DNA from: Candidatus Aphodovivens excrementavium
GTDB lineage: Bacteria; Actinomycetota; Coriobacteriia; Coriobacteriales; Eggerthellaceae
Length of the DNA: 64,000 bases
Reading direction: 5' to 3'
Assembly: GCA_018715935.1 (NCBI GenBank)
Contig: DVKR01000018.1
Span: 62,001-126,000 of the forward strand
Part shown: piece after piece, positions 51,602-60,576 of the stretch
Layout of the letters: every line of letters begins with the position of its first letter
How positions within the stretch are numbered: position 1 is the first letter of the stretch
Position numbers and translations under genes: made by a program
The notes under the pieces: model-generated
Databases searched by the model: none
Seen by the model: the letters and a program-made list of their open reading frames with translations, nothing else
Told to the model about the DNA's origin: nothing

Positions 51602-53095
51602 ATGAGCGAAACCTATGTGATCGCGCTCGACCAGGGCACTACCTCGTCGCGCGCAGTTTTGGTTGATCGTGCAGGCACCATAGTCGATTCCGTCCAGAAT
51701 CCCTTTCCGCAGATTTTCCCTCAACCCGGTTGGGTTGAGCACGATCCGCGCGACATACTCTCTTCTCAGCTGGGCGCCCTCACCGAGCTTCTGGTTCAAA
51801 ACGGACTGGGGCCGGCCGACATCGACAGCATCGGAATTACGAATCAGCGCGAAACGACCGTTGTGTGGAACCGCGAAACAGGTCAGCCAGTCTACAACGC
51901 CATCGTGTGGCAGTGCCGTCGCACGGCAGACATCATCGACGAATTGAAGTCCGACCCCGAGGTTGTGCGCACTATCACGGAAAAGACCGGGCTTATTCCC
52001 GATCCGTATTTTTCGGCAAGCAAAATCAAATGGATCCTCGACAACGTAGAAGGCGCCCGCGAAGACGCCGAGGCGGGCAGGCTCGCATTCGGCACCGTGG
52101 ACAGCTGGCTGATCTGGACGCTCACACACGGGGCGGTGCACGCGACCGACGTGACTAACGCAAGTCGTACCATGCTGTTCGACATTCACACCCTGCAATG
52201 GGACCGGTGGCTGCTCGATTTGTTCGACATCCCCGCCTCGATGCTGCCTGAGGTACGTCCTTCGTCGGGCGATTTTGGCATGACGGCTAACCCGGGCGTT
52301 TTGGCGGGCATTCCCATTCGGGGAGCGGCGGGCGACCAGCAGGCCGCCTTGTTCGGGCAGTGCTGCTTTAAGCCGGGGCATGCGAAAAACACCTACGGCA
52401 CCGGTTGCTTCCTGCTACTCAACACCGGAGAGGAGGCGTGCGCTTCGACGCATGGGCTTGTCACGACGGTCGCGGCAAGCGCCCCGGGAGAAGGCCCGGT
52501 CTATGCGCTGGAGGGCAGTGTGTTCATGGCGGGGGCGCTGCTGCAGTGGCTGCGCGACGAGATGGGGCTTATTTCCTCGGCGGCGGAAAGCGAACAGCTG
52601 GCATGCTCGGTTCCCGACACCGCAGGGGTAGTGGTGGTCCCGGCGTTCACGGGGCTTGGCGCCCCGTACTGGGATGCGAACGCGCGCGGTGCGATCGTGG
52701 GCCTGACGCGCGGCGCAAACAGGGCGCACATCGTGCGTGCCGCGCTGGAGTCGCTGGCGTTTCAAGTTGCCGACCTGGTGGGGGCGATGGAGGCGGATGC
52801 GGGGTTCCCGTTCCGCGAGCTTCATGTCGATGGAGGGGCTTCGGCGAACAACTTCCTCATGCAGTTCCAAAGCGATATCTTGGACTGCGTGCTCAAGCGT
52901 CCTGCCTGCCTTGAGACCACTGCGCTGGGGGCGGCGTATTTAGCCGGTTTGTCGGGAGGCTTTTGGAATTCGACGGAAGAGTTGGCGTCGCTGCAAACCA
53001 ACGAAGAGCGGTTCTTGCCGCAAATGAACGCGCAGGCGCGTGGTAAGCTGTTAGACGACTGGCATACCGCCGTCAAATCGGTCATGGTTCACTGA
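51602..53095 (+). CDS. glpK: Glycerol kinase
   Basis: The enzyme phosphorylates glycerol to glycerol 3-phosphate with ATP. The 497-aa protein has FGGY-kinase motifs: [15 protein letters not shown] at the N-terminus, [58 protein letters not shown], and [19 protein letters not shown] near residue 405. The ATG follows AAAGGGAAGCT. No glpF or glpD is adjacent. It lies 74 bp upstream of rpiB in the same direction. Confidence 0.96.
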   Translation: MSETYVIALDQGTTSSRAVLVDRAGTIVDSVQNPFPQIFPQPGWVEHDPRDILSSQLGALTELLVQNGLGPADIDSIGITNQRETTVVWNRETGQPVYNAIVWQCRRTADIIDELKSDPEVVRTITEKTGLIPDPYFSASKIKWILDNVEGAREDAEAGRLAFGTVDSWLIWTLTHGAVHATDVTNASRTMLFDIHTLQWDRWLLDLFDIPASMLPEVRPSSGDFGMTANPGVLAGIPIRGAAGDQQAALFGQCCFKPGHAKNTYGTGCFLLLNTGEEACASTHGLVTTVAASAPGEGPVYALEGSVFMAGALLQWLRDEMGLISSAAESEQLACSVPDTAGVVVVPAFTGLGAPYWDANARGAIVGLTRGANRAHIVRAALESLAFQVADLVGAMEADAGFPFRELHVDGGASANNFLMQFQSDILDCVLKRPACLETTALGAAYLAGLSGGFWNSTEELASLQTNEERFLPQMNAQARGKLLDDWHTAVKSVMVH

Positions 53096-53169
53096 GCGTC
53101 AAGACCGGTTACGGTTCGCTGATTGCGAAAGGAACGGCATCTTTTCGCGTTTCGAGGGGAAGGTTCACG

Positions 53170-53607
53170 ATGAATATCAGCATTGCAAGCGACCATGCGG
53201 GCTTCGAGCAAAAGCAGGCATTGCGCGACTATCTGATCGAGCGGGGGCACGCGGTAGCAGATCGCGGTCCTGACTCCGACGATCGCGTGGATTATCCCGA
53301 TTTTGCCGCGCTGGTTGCGCGCGATGTGTCGGAAGGGAAGGCAGATGCGGGCGTGCTGGTGTGCGGCACGGGCATCGGCATGGCTGTCGCGGCGAACAAG
53401 ATTCACGGCATCCGAGCGGTGAACTGCATCAACGTTCAATTCGCCGAACTCGCGCGCGAGCACAACAACGCTAACGTCGTAACGCTTTCGGGACGTTTTG
53501 TCGAACTCGACGAGAACAAGCGCATCCTCGATGCGTTCTTGTCGACCGGCTTCGGCGGGGGTCGACACGCAGGGCGCGTAGAGAAGATCATGGCGCTGGA
53601 AGGGTAG
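53170..53607 (+). CDS. rpiB: Ribose-5-phosphate isomerase B
   Basis: The 145-aa RpiB/LacAB-family enzyme interconverts ribulose 5-phosphate and ribose 5-phosphate. Motifs are IASDHAGFEQKQALRDYL, DYPDFAALVA, VLVCGTGIGMAVAANKIHGIRA with the catalytic Cys in VCGTG (about Cys67), and HNNANVVTLSGRF. The GAGGGGAAGGTTCACG ribosome site is clear. Context with glpK suggests triose/pentose metabolism. Confidence 0.94.
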   Translation: MNISIASDHAGFEQKQALRDYLIERGHAVADRGPDSDDRVDYPDFAALVARDVSEGKADAGVLVCGTGIGMAVAANKIHGIRAVNCINVQFAELAREHNNANVVTLSGRFVELDENKRILDAFLSTGFGGGRHAGRVEKIMALEG

Positions 53608-53660
53608 GCGTCTGGCGTTCGATTGATGAGGACGCTCAGATCGGGCGTTTGCCATCGTAT

Positions 53661-53692
53661 GCGGCAGGCGCGGCGAGGGCCGCGTCTGCCGC
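53661..53692 (+). other. Strong GC hairpin after rpiB
   Basis: GCGGCAGGCGCGGC pairs with GCCGCGTCTGCCGC around GAGG, 13 of 14 pairs. Only a weak GTTT follows, so it may be a poor intrinsic terminator or simply a transcript-end stabiliser. Confidence 0.6.
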
Positions 53693-53755
53693 TGTGCGTT
53701 TAAGGGCGTGACTGCCTAAGCATAAAAAGTAATCGCGCAAAATTACATTTTGACA

Positions 53756-53784
53756 TTGACTTACGATGCACAGAAGCGTAAGCT
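53756..53784 (+). promoter_or_regulatory. Promoter with overlapping palindrome for the type I R-M operon
   Basis: TTGACT (53756-53761) and TAAGCT (53779-53784) are at the ideal 17-bp spacing. CTTACG (53760-53765) and CGTAAG (53777-53782) form an inverted repeat overlapping both elements, a natural repressor-site geometry. It lies 42 bp before the half-S start codon. Confidence 0.55.
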
Positions 53785-53826
53785 ACGAGGCGTCAGTTGG
53801 CAATCCGCGATTGAACGGAGGCGTAA

Positions 53827-54402
53827 ATGGCACGTCTGGATGCTTATTCGCGCATCGTGAGCGGTACTCCTCAGTTCCGTATCGTGGAGAGCGGTGCCGA
53901 TGAGGCACCTGCCTACACGTTCTACACGCAGGCGAACCTCGACGAGGATCTGAAGGGCGTCGAGCCGTCAGGGGAGACCGGAACGCGCGTCAAAACTTTC
54001 GATTCGGTTGTCACGGCGTCGGCAAAAGATGTGGTGTTCAGTCTGTTGTCGGGCACTGCGGCCGTAGTTCAAGCCCGGCACGAAGGATTTCTGCTCACGC
54101 AGAACTACGTCAAGCTGGAGCCCTTGCAAACTGTCGACCCTGGTTATCTGGCTTACGTGCTCAATGAAAACCGACAGGTCAGGCATCAGCTCCGCAGGGA
54201 GCAACAAGGCTCCGTCACGGTGAAAGTCACTCTCAGGCAGCTCAGGAACTTAGAGCTTCCTCTGCTTCCCCAGATAGGGAAGCAGAAGCTCATAGGGGAG
54301 CTGTATGCATGCCAGCTCAAGCTCGATGCGCTCAGGAAAAAGGCGTCGGAGCTGGAAACCGTTTTGGTGTTGGAAGCGATCAGGAAGGCAGACGAATCAT
54401 GA
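53827..54402 (+). CDS. HsdS-like single-TRD protein (half specificity subunit)
   Basis: This 191-aa protein looks like half of a type I specificity subunit: an N-terminal DNA-recognition region with DVVFSLLSGTAAVVQARHEGFLLTQNYVKL, YLAYVLNENRQVRHQL, and the conserved LPLLPQIGKQKLIGELYACQLKLDALRKKASELE helix that in HsdS spans between subunits. It is the first gene of the R-M operon, and its TGA overlaps the hsdR ATG. It may dimerise, act as an alternative specificity subunit or modulate the complex. GGAGGCGTAA precedes the ATG. Confidence 0.7.
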   Translation: MARLDAYSRIVSGTPQFRIVESGADEAPAYTFYTQANLDEDLKGVEPSGETGTRVKTFDSVVTASAKDVVFSLLSGTAAVVQARHEGFLLTQNYVKLEPLQTVDPGYLAYVLNENRQVRHQLRREQQGSVTVKVTLRQLRNLELPLLPQIGKQKLIGELYACQLKLDALRKKASELETVLVLEAIRKADES

Positions 54403-57400
54403 GCGATATGATCGATAAAAGCGAGCTTCAATTCGAATCCGACCTCATCCAATACCTGTGCAGCGGAACCATCACCCAGCCCCGATCTTCATCTGAGCAG
54501 TGGGGCGTCGTGCGCGAGCGCGCCGTCGACTACGTGGTCAAGACCAAGCTGTGGAAGCACGAGCCGCACATCAAGACCACCGACCAGCTGTGGGACAACT
54601 TCAAGGCTATCCTTGAGCGCCACAACCAAAACACGCTCGATTATCCGCTGAGCGCCCTTGAGTTCGCCCAGGTGAAAAAGATCATCTCCGATCTGCAAAC
54701 TCCTTACCAGGCGGGGCAGTTCCTCTACGGTCTCAATGGCGTCTCCCAGATCGAGATCGACCTCGACGACGGCCGTCACGTGTTTCTCACCGTTTTCGAT
54801 CAGGCTCAAATCGGCGCGGGCGACACCGTGTATCAGGTGGTGAACCAGATCGAGCGTCCGGCGAAGATCCCCGGCAAACAGAATCGCCGCTTCGACACCA
54901 CGCTGCTTATCAACGGCTTGCCCATCATTCAGATCGAAGAAAAGCGCGACACGCACAACGTGGACGAAGCGCTCAACCAGATGAATCAGTACATCGACGA
55001 AGGTCAGTATCGCGACATCTTCTCCACCCTGCAGATTCTCGTTGCCATCACGCCCAACGACGCGAAGTACATGGCAAACACCACCAGCGAGCGCTTCAAC
55101 AAAGACTTCGCCTTCCGCTGGCAGCGCAAAAGCGACAACGCCGTCGTGCGCAACTGGAAGGAATTCGCGGACTCCATGCTGTCAATACCCATGGCGCATC
55201 AGATGGCCACCAACTTCATGATCCTGGACGGCACCAAGAATCGGCAGAGCCTCAAAGTCATGCGCCCGTACCAAGTGTATGCGACGCAGCAGGCCATCAG
55301 CGCCATCAAGCGCACCGATTTCGAGCTGGGCGCCAACAAAGTAGGCTACATCTGGCACACTACCGGATCGGGCAAGACCATCACCAGCTTCAAGACCGCA
55401 TGGCTTGCAAGTCGCCTGCCCCGCGTAGACAAGGTGGTGTTCTTGGTTGACCGCATCGCGCTCACCAAGCAGACGCTCGAGAACTATCGCGCATACGATC
55501 CAGATGCTGCAGACGATTCCCTTGGCAACGTGCAGAACACCGACAACACGGGCGATTTAAGCCGTAAGCTCAAATCGAAGGACAACGGCATCATCGTGAC
55601 GTCGGTGCAGAAGCTGGAACGGCTGGTCAAGCGCAAGTCATTTCAGGCTCCCGAGAAGAACTTCGTGTTCATCGTGGACGAAGCGCACCGCTCGACAGGC
55701 GGCGAGGCGTTTGAGGCCATCCAGAAAGCATTCAAGCATGCGGCTTGGCTGGGCTACACCGGCACGCCCATGTTCGACGAAACAACCTCGGGCCTGCGCA
55801 CCGAGGACATCTTCGGGCCGCTGCTCCATGCCTATACCATCCGCGAGGCCATCGCTGACCGCAACGTTTTGGGCTTCCAGGTGGATTTCGAGACGACCAT
55901 CTCCGAGCAGGCGATGAAGGAGGAGTACCTCCCGCGCTTTTACCGCGGTAAGCACCCCAATTGGACCGAGACGCAGATCAAGTGGAAGATCGCCAACCTC
56001 ACTCCGGACGATATGGATGATGCGATAGAGCCGAGCTTCTACGACGAGAATCCCGACCACGTGCGGGAGGTCGTACGGGACATCTTCGACAACTGGAGAA
56101 ACCGCTCTGCCAACGGCAAGTACAACGCGCTGCTCACCACGCACGTGGGTGGCGGCAGGGCTTCCACGCCCATGGCGATGATGTACTTCGACGAGTTCCA
56201 GCGCGTTAACGCCCAGCGTTGCGCTCAGGGCTTGCCCACGCTCAAGGTGGCTGTCACATTCAGCCAGAACACGTCCAACAACGATACCATGCTCGAAACC
56301 AACAAGGGCCTCCACCGTGCCATCATGGCGTACAACCAGGAATTCGGCACCGCGTGGGGGATGGAAGACGTGTCGGCTTACACGCAGGACGTTATGGCGC
56401 GGCTCAACAAGACTGCGGACGATGACGTGTTCCTCGACCTGGTAATCGTGGTCGATCAGCTCCTGACCGGCTACGACGCTCCGGAGCTCAACACCCTCTA
56501 CGTAGATCGCACGCTCAAAGGCGCAGGTTTGATTCAGGCGTATTCGCGCACCAACCGCATTGCGGATATGCAGGAGAAGCCGTGGGGACACGTGGTCAAC
56601 TATCGTTGGCCGGCGCAGAACGAACGGCTCATGAACCAGGCGCTGGCCATTTATGCCAACCGAGATTCCGCCAATCTCACCGACGAGCAGCGCGGACGCC
56701 AAAACGTGCTCGACGGCATTACCGCCCCCGAGTTCGATGAAGTGTTCCAGCAGGTCAAGGAAAAGGTTGCCAAGTTAGACGACCTTACGAGCGGTTTCAC
56801 GCAGCTTCCGCCCTCGGAGAAGCAAAAGGACTTCATGCTTGATCTGCTACGCGAGTACAACGCAGGGATGGCGAAACTTAAACAATTCAAGACCGATGAG
56901 CTCGACGGCAAGAAGGTAGGATTCGATTACGACAGCCCCGACGATCTACTGCGCGCGCTGGGCATGGAGCCGGAGCAGGAGAGGATGCTCGCCACGTCGC
57001 TGGCAAACGAGCTCAAAGAGCATCTTTCCGTGCGGCAGAACGTGCCCGTCTACCAGATCGAGCTGCGCATGACGCATGTCAAGGAAGTTGAGGTGAACTA
57101 CGATTACCTGACGGAGCTTATCGAGGCTCTGCTCAACGCGGTTCACGAGGAAAAAACGGAGCGCGTGGAAGAGATGCGCGGTAAGATTGAGCAGTTTGCC
57201 AACGGGCTTGAGGACCGCTCCTATGCAGGCAAGATCATGCGGGCGGTGGGCGCTATCGTGCGTGGAGACTATCCGCCTGCGGGGGCTGGTGTGACCTACC
57301 CTGTCAAGCTGGATACGCAAAGCGATGGGGAGCAGGTGATCTTGGCGGCAAGCAATGCGAGCCTGGATAGGACGCTGCTCGATTTCAGGTATGCGTGGGG

Positions 57401-57632
57401 CATCACCGAGATTATCAGAAGCGCCGAGATGCGCGATTTGTTCAGCCGCCACCGTTACGGGCAGCAGGACCTTGACGATACGGGCGCTATTACCAAGATA
57501 ATTGCTGAGGCGTCAGGTGTGTACAAAACCATGGCGCGCGACGAGTCTGTTCAGGCGCTTTCGCGCATCAAGTACCGCAACGCCTTGCGCGAGGCGATAT
57601 ACGATATGGCCGACAAGCTGGCAGAGGGCTAA
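54399..57632 (+). CDS. hsdR: Type I restriction enzyme R subunit
   Basis: This is the 1077-aa motor-nuclease subunit. The N-terminal nuclease domain has RRFDTTLLINGLPIIQIEEKR (D-ExK type, about residues 165-185). The SF2 translocase has WHTTGSGKTITSFK (Walker A, about 320), VDEAHRSTGG (about 425) and GYTGTPMFDE. Later motifs include VVDQLLTGYDAPELNTLYVDR and QAYSRTNRI. The C-terminal helical domain binds the methylase core. ATG 54399 overlaps the half-S stop (ATGA). The length is near the usual 1000-1100 aa and all key motifs look intact. Confidence 0.95.
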   Translation: MSDMIDKSELQFESDLIQYLCSGTITQPRSSSEQWGVVRERAVDYVVKTKLWKHEPHIKTTDQLWDNFKAILERHNQNTLDYPLSALEFAQVKKIISDLQTPYQAGQFLYGLNGVSQIEIDLDDGRHVFLTVFDQAQIGAGDTVYQVVNQIERPAKIPGKQNRRFDTTLLINGLPIIQIEEKRDTHNVDEALNQMNQYIDEGQYRDIFSTLQILVAITPNDAKYMANTTSERFNKDFAFRWQRKSDNAVVRNWKEFADSMLSIPMAHQMATNFMILDGTKNRQSLKVMRPYQVYATQQAISAIKRTDFELGANKVGYIWHTTGSGKTITSFKTAWLASRLPRVDKVVFLVDRIALTKQTLENYRAYDPDAADDSLGNVQNTDNTGDLSRKLKSKDNGIIVTSVQKLERLVKRKSFQAPEKNFVFIVDEAHRSTGGEAFEAIQKAFKHAAWLGYTGTPMFDETTSGLRTEDIFGPLLHAYTIREAIADRNVLGFQVDFETTISEQAMKEEYLPRFYRGKHPNWTETQIKWKIANLTPDDMDDAIEPSFYDENPDHVREVVRDIFDNWRNRSANGKYNALLTTHVGGGRASTPMAMMYFDEFQRVNAQRCAQGLPTLKVAVTFSQNTSNNDTMLETNKGLHRAIMAYNQEFGTAWGMEDVSAYTQDVMARLNKTADDDVFLDLVIVVDQLLTGYDAPELNTLYVDRTLKGAGLIQAYSRTNRIADMQEKPWGHVVNYRWPAQNERLMNQALAIYANRDSANLTDEQRGRQNVLDGITAPEFDEVFQQVKEKVAKLDDLTSGFTQLPPSEKQKDFMLDLLREYNAGMAKLKQFKTDELDGKKVGFDYDSPDDLLRALGMEPEQERMLATSLANELKEHLSVRQNVPVYQIELRMTHVKEVEVNYDYLTELIEALLNAVHEEKTERVEEMRGKIEQFANGLEDRSYAGKIMRAVGAIVRGDYPPAGAGVTYPVKLDTQSDGEQVILAASNASLDRTLLDFRYAWGITEIIRSAEMRDLFSRHRYGQQDLDDTGAITKIIAEASGVYKTMARDESVQALSRIKYRNALREAIYDMADKLAEG

Positions 57633-57643
57633 GGGGATACATT

Positions 57644-58870
57644 ATGAGCGAATCAAAACCGAACGTACCCAAGCTGAGATTCCCCGGCTTCACTGACCCT
57701 TGGGAACAGCGTAAGTTCAAAACAATGGTTGAAATTGAGCGAGGTGGTTCTCCTCGGCCAATAGAAGCTTATGTTACCGATAAGCCTGATGGGTTGAATT
57801 GGGTGAAGATAGGCGATGCTCCCTTACTTGGACGTTACATAACGCATACCGCCGAGAAGATTAAGCTCGAAGGCCTGTCCAAAACAAGGCAAGTTCATCC
57901 TGGAGACATCATCCTCTCGAACTCTATGAGCTTCGGTCGTCCATACATCATGGCTGTTGAGGGATGTATCCACGACGGCTGGCTATTGATCCGTGATGCA
58001 AATGAGCAATTTGATCCAACATATCTATGCCACATGCTCGGCACGCCGCAAATGCTCAATCAGTATCGCATGTTTGCGGCGGGCAGCGCCGTCAACAACT
58101 TGAACAAGGAGCTTGTCGGCAATGCCATCGTTCCAGTACCGAGCAAGGCAGAACAAATTGCAATCGGGGAAATACTTAGCGACCTCGACGACCTCGTCGC
58201 ACTTCACCAGCGTAAGTTGGATCACCTCAAGCTGCAGAAGCGCGGTCTCCTCCAAAAAATGTTTCCAAAAGACGGCGCCGACGTGCCCGAGATCCGTTTT
58301 CCCGGATTCACTGATCCTTGGGAACAGCGTAAGTTGGGGGAACTGTATCAGCCAGTCTCGGAGAAGAACGATCTTTCCTTCGGGATCGACCGAGTCATTT
58401 CGGTTGCAAATATGTATTTCAAGGATGACGCGAAGGTCTCGGACGAGGCATACTTGGCGACCTACAATATCATGAGGGTTGGAGACATCGCGTTCGAAGG
58501 GAATCGCAGTAAGAGCTTCGCACACGGCAGGTTCGTGGAGAACGACATCGGCGACGGGATAGTTTCGCACGTGTTCAGGGTGTTTAGACCCGTCGGCGAC
58601 TATGACCTCTCCTATTGGAAATACGCCATCAATAACGAGGTGGTCATGGGGCCGATCCTCACGCGCTCGACCAAGGCATCGACCATGATGCACGAGCTTG
58701 TCCCGAAGGATTTCCTCAAGGAGGCCATCTTGGTTCCGACGACGATGGCGGAGCAGCGCCTCATCGGCTCCTTCTTCCTCGACCTGGACGACCTCATCGC
58801 ACTTCACCAGCGTAAGTTGGAACACCTCAAGCTGCAGAAGAAAGCCCTTCTCCAGCAGATGTTCGTATGA
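57644..58870 (+). CDS. hsdS: Type I restriction-modification specificity subunit (active copy)
   Basis: The 408-aa protein has two target-recognition domains, each opened by RFPGFTDPWEQRK (residues about 11 and 218) and closed by DLDDL-ALHQRKL-HLKLQK helices (central about 180-205 and C-terminal about 380-405). The two TRDs are unrelated in sequence, as expected for bipartite targets. The DNA for the opening motif is an exact 17-bp repeat and that for the closing helix a near-exact repeat. Both recur in inverted orientation downstream. The gene starts 11 bp after hsdR (AAGGGGATACATT before the ATG). Confidence 0.94.
   Translation: MSESKPNVPKLRFPGFTDPWEQRKFKTMVEIERGGSPRPIEAYVTDKPDGLNWVKIGDAPLLGRYITHTAEKIKLEGLSKTRQVHPGDIILSNSMSFGRPYIMAVEGCIHDGWLLIRDANEQFDPTYLCHMLGTPQMLNQYRMFAAGSAVNNLNKELVGNAIVPVPSKAEQIAIGEILSDLDDLVALHQRKLDHLKLQKRGLLQKMFPKDGADVPEIRFPGFTDPWEQRKLGELYQPVSEKNDLSFGIDRVISVANMYFKDDAKVSDEAYLATYNIMRVGDIAFEGNRSKSFAHGRFVENDIGDGIVSHVFRVFRPVGDYDLSYWKYAINNEVVMGPILTRSTKASTMMHELVPKDFLKEAILVPTTMAEQRLIGSFFLDLDDLIALHQRKLEHLKLQKKALLQQMFV
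57699..57715 (+). repeat. HsdS head repeat a: CTTGGGAACAGCGTAAG
   Basis: This exact 17-bp sequence opens TRD1 of hsdS. The other copies are at 58317, 62658 (inverted) and 63804. Confidence 0.95.
58317..58333 (+). repeat. HsdS head repeat b: CTTGGGAACAGCGTAAG
   Basis: An exact 17-bp copy opening TRD2 of hsdS, direct with copy a (618 bp apart) and inverted relative to 62658-62674. Confidence 0.95.
58787..58816 (+). repeat. HsdS tail repeat, plus-strand copy
   Basis: These 30 nt encode DDLIALHQRK, closing TRD2. They match the reverse complement of 62235-62264 at all 30 positions, and the similarity extends about 38 bp upstream with a few mismatches. Confidence 0.95.
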
Positions 58871-58880
58871 GGGAGGCTCC

Positions 58881-60548
58881 ATGACTTTTTTCGACCGGCT
58901 TAATGCCTGGCGGGAGAACAACCGCTTGGAATTCAAACTCGCCCAAGGCGGCTTCCCTAAAAGCTTTTGGGAGACGTATTCCGCTTTCGCCAACACCAAC
59001 GGCGGCCTCATTGTCCTTGGCGTTGACGAAACGTCGGAAGGGTCAAAGGCGACAGGCGTTGCGGACGCCGATGCGCTTGTTCAAGACCTGTGGAACGGCC
59101 TCAACAACCCGCAGAAAGTCAGCGCGAATCTGTTGCTCGATTCGGATATTTCCGTTGAAAGCGTGGACGGGGCAACCATTGTCGTCGTTAAGGTGCCTCG
59201 CGCTGACCGCACGCAGCGTCCTGTGTACATCAACAACAACCTGAACGCGGGAACGTACCGACGCAACGGCGAGGGTGATTACCATTGCACCATGGAGGTC
59301 ATTCGTTCCTTGGTGCGCGACAGTTATGACGGCGCGATTGATAAGGACATTGCTGATGGAATCTGCCTTGAAGCGTTAAACGGCGATTCCATACGCGGAT
59401 ACCGGAACGAGTTCGACCTCATTCGCTTCAATCATCCTTGGTCCGATTTGCCTGACAAGGAGTTCCTTCTTCGCTTGGGCGCCATTGGACGCTCGGGAGA
59501 TGATGGGCAGCTGCATCCAACTAAGGCCGGTTTGCTCATGTTCGGCGAAGCATGGCGCATCACAGATGAATTCCCCAACTACTTTCTCGACTGCAGGCAG
59601 GTGAGCGAGGGGCGCCGTTGGGACAACCGCATCACGTCGGATTCCGGTGACTGGAGCGGCAATGTATACGACTTTTCGCGGAGGGCTAGTCGCATGCTGT
59701 GCGAGGGTTTGCCTGTGCCGTTTGAGCTTGATTCGAGCATGCGCCGCATTGAGGACACGCCGCAACATGAAGCTATTCGCGAGGGACTGGCTAACGCACT
59801 GGTGCATGCTGACTACTACGGTCGCACGGGCATCGTCGCTATTCAGCGGCGTTCAACGGTGGAGTTTTCCAACCCGGGGTGCTTGCGCATCCCTGTCGAG
59901 GTGGTCGAGGGCGGCGGTGTTTCCGATCCACGTAACAGGACGCTCATGACCATGTTCAACCTCATCGGCACGTGCGAAAAGGCGGGTAGCGGATTCGATC
60001 TGTTGAGACGCGCGGCGCAGTACGCCGGCACCGCGCAACCGACGCTCGAAGAGTTTCTCGAACCCGACAGGACAAAGCTGACGCTGCATATCGAGATGGA
60101 TGGGGCGAAGTTGGCAAAGCGTGGGCGTGCGGGTTATGCCGGTTATGTTGCAGACGAAGCCGTAAAAAACGGCGGTAATGGCGGTTTGCTCGTCGGTAAT
60201 AGCGGTAATGCTGGCGGTAAAACCGAAACAAATGTCGGGGAAACCCAGGGAAATGTCGGCAATGTCGGTAATTTTAACGTTCGAGACGTAAAAAAAGACG
60301 GTTTGGGTGTCGGTAATGCCGGTAATAGAGAATCGGCAAACGACAGCGCTACGACAAAGCAAACAGGCGATACCGAGACAGCGGTTCTCTCGTATATAAA
60401 GTCCGACCAAAGGGCAAGCGCCGCTTCAATAGCCTCTCGAATGGGTCTTTCAACGCGTCAAATTGAACGTGTGATGAAACGTCTTCGCGAGGCTGGCCTT
60501 ATAGAACGCATTGGCGGAACTCGTGGCCACTGGGAAGTTCGCGATTAA
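58881..60548 (+). CDS. AlbA_2 (Schlafen-like) / GHKL ATP-binding / winged-helix protein
   Basis: The 555-aa protein has an N-terminal AlbA_2/Schlafen-type domain (NNRLEFKLAQG at about 13-23 and AFANTNGGLIVLGVDE at 36-51). A RecG-like GHKL ATP-binding C-terminal domain follows (EAIREGLANALVHADYYG near 297-314, and GTCEKAGSGFDLLRRA). A low-complexity linker of Gly-Asn-Val repeats (about 413-488) leads to a winged helix (LSYIKSDQRASAASIASRMGLSTRQIERVMKRLREAGLIERIG). It is embedded between hsdS and hsdM with a GAGGGAGGCTCC ribosome site. Likely a DNA-binding regulator or an accessory defence ATPase; its specific role is unknown. Confidence 0.82.
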   Translation: MTFFDRLNAWRENNRLEFKLAQGGFPKSFWETYSAFANTNGGLIVLGVDETSEGSKATGVADADALVQDLWNGLNNPQKVSANLLLDSDISVESVDGATIVVVKVPRADRTQRPVYINNNLNAGTYRRNGEGDYHCTMEVIRSLVRDSYDGAIDKDIADGICLEALNGDSIRGYRNEFDLIRFNHPWSDLPDKEFLLRLGAIGRSGDDGQLHPTKAGLLMFGEAWRITDEFPNYFLDCRQVSEGRRWDNRITSDSGDWSGNVYDFSRRASRMLCEGLPVPFELDSSMRRIEDTPQHEAIREGLANALVHADYYGRTGIVAIQRRSTVEFSNPGCLRIPVEVVEGGGVSDPRNRTLMTMFNLIGTCEKAGSGFDLLRRAAQYAGTAQPTLEEFLEPDRTKLTLHIEMDGAKLAKRGRAGYAGYVADEAVKNGGNGGLLVGNSGNAGGKTETNVGETQGNVGNVGNFNVRDVKKDGLGVGNAGNRESANDSATTKQTGDTETAVLSYIKSDQRASAASIASRMGLSTRQIERVMKRLREAGLIERIGGTRGHWEVRD

Positions 60549-60576
60549 CCAGCATATCAACGAAAGGAACCCTCTT

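Noticed and set aside
53661-53692. Confident rho-independent terminator after rpiB
   Set aside because: The stem is strong but the following sequence is TGTGCGTTT, without a real T-tract, so it is only reported as a hairpin.
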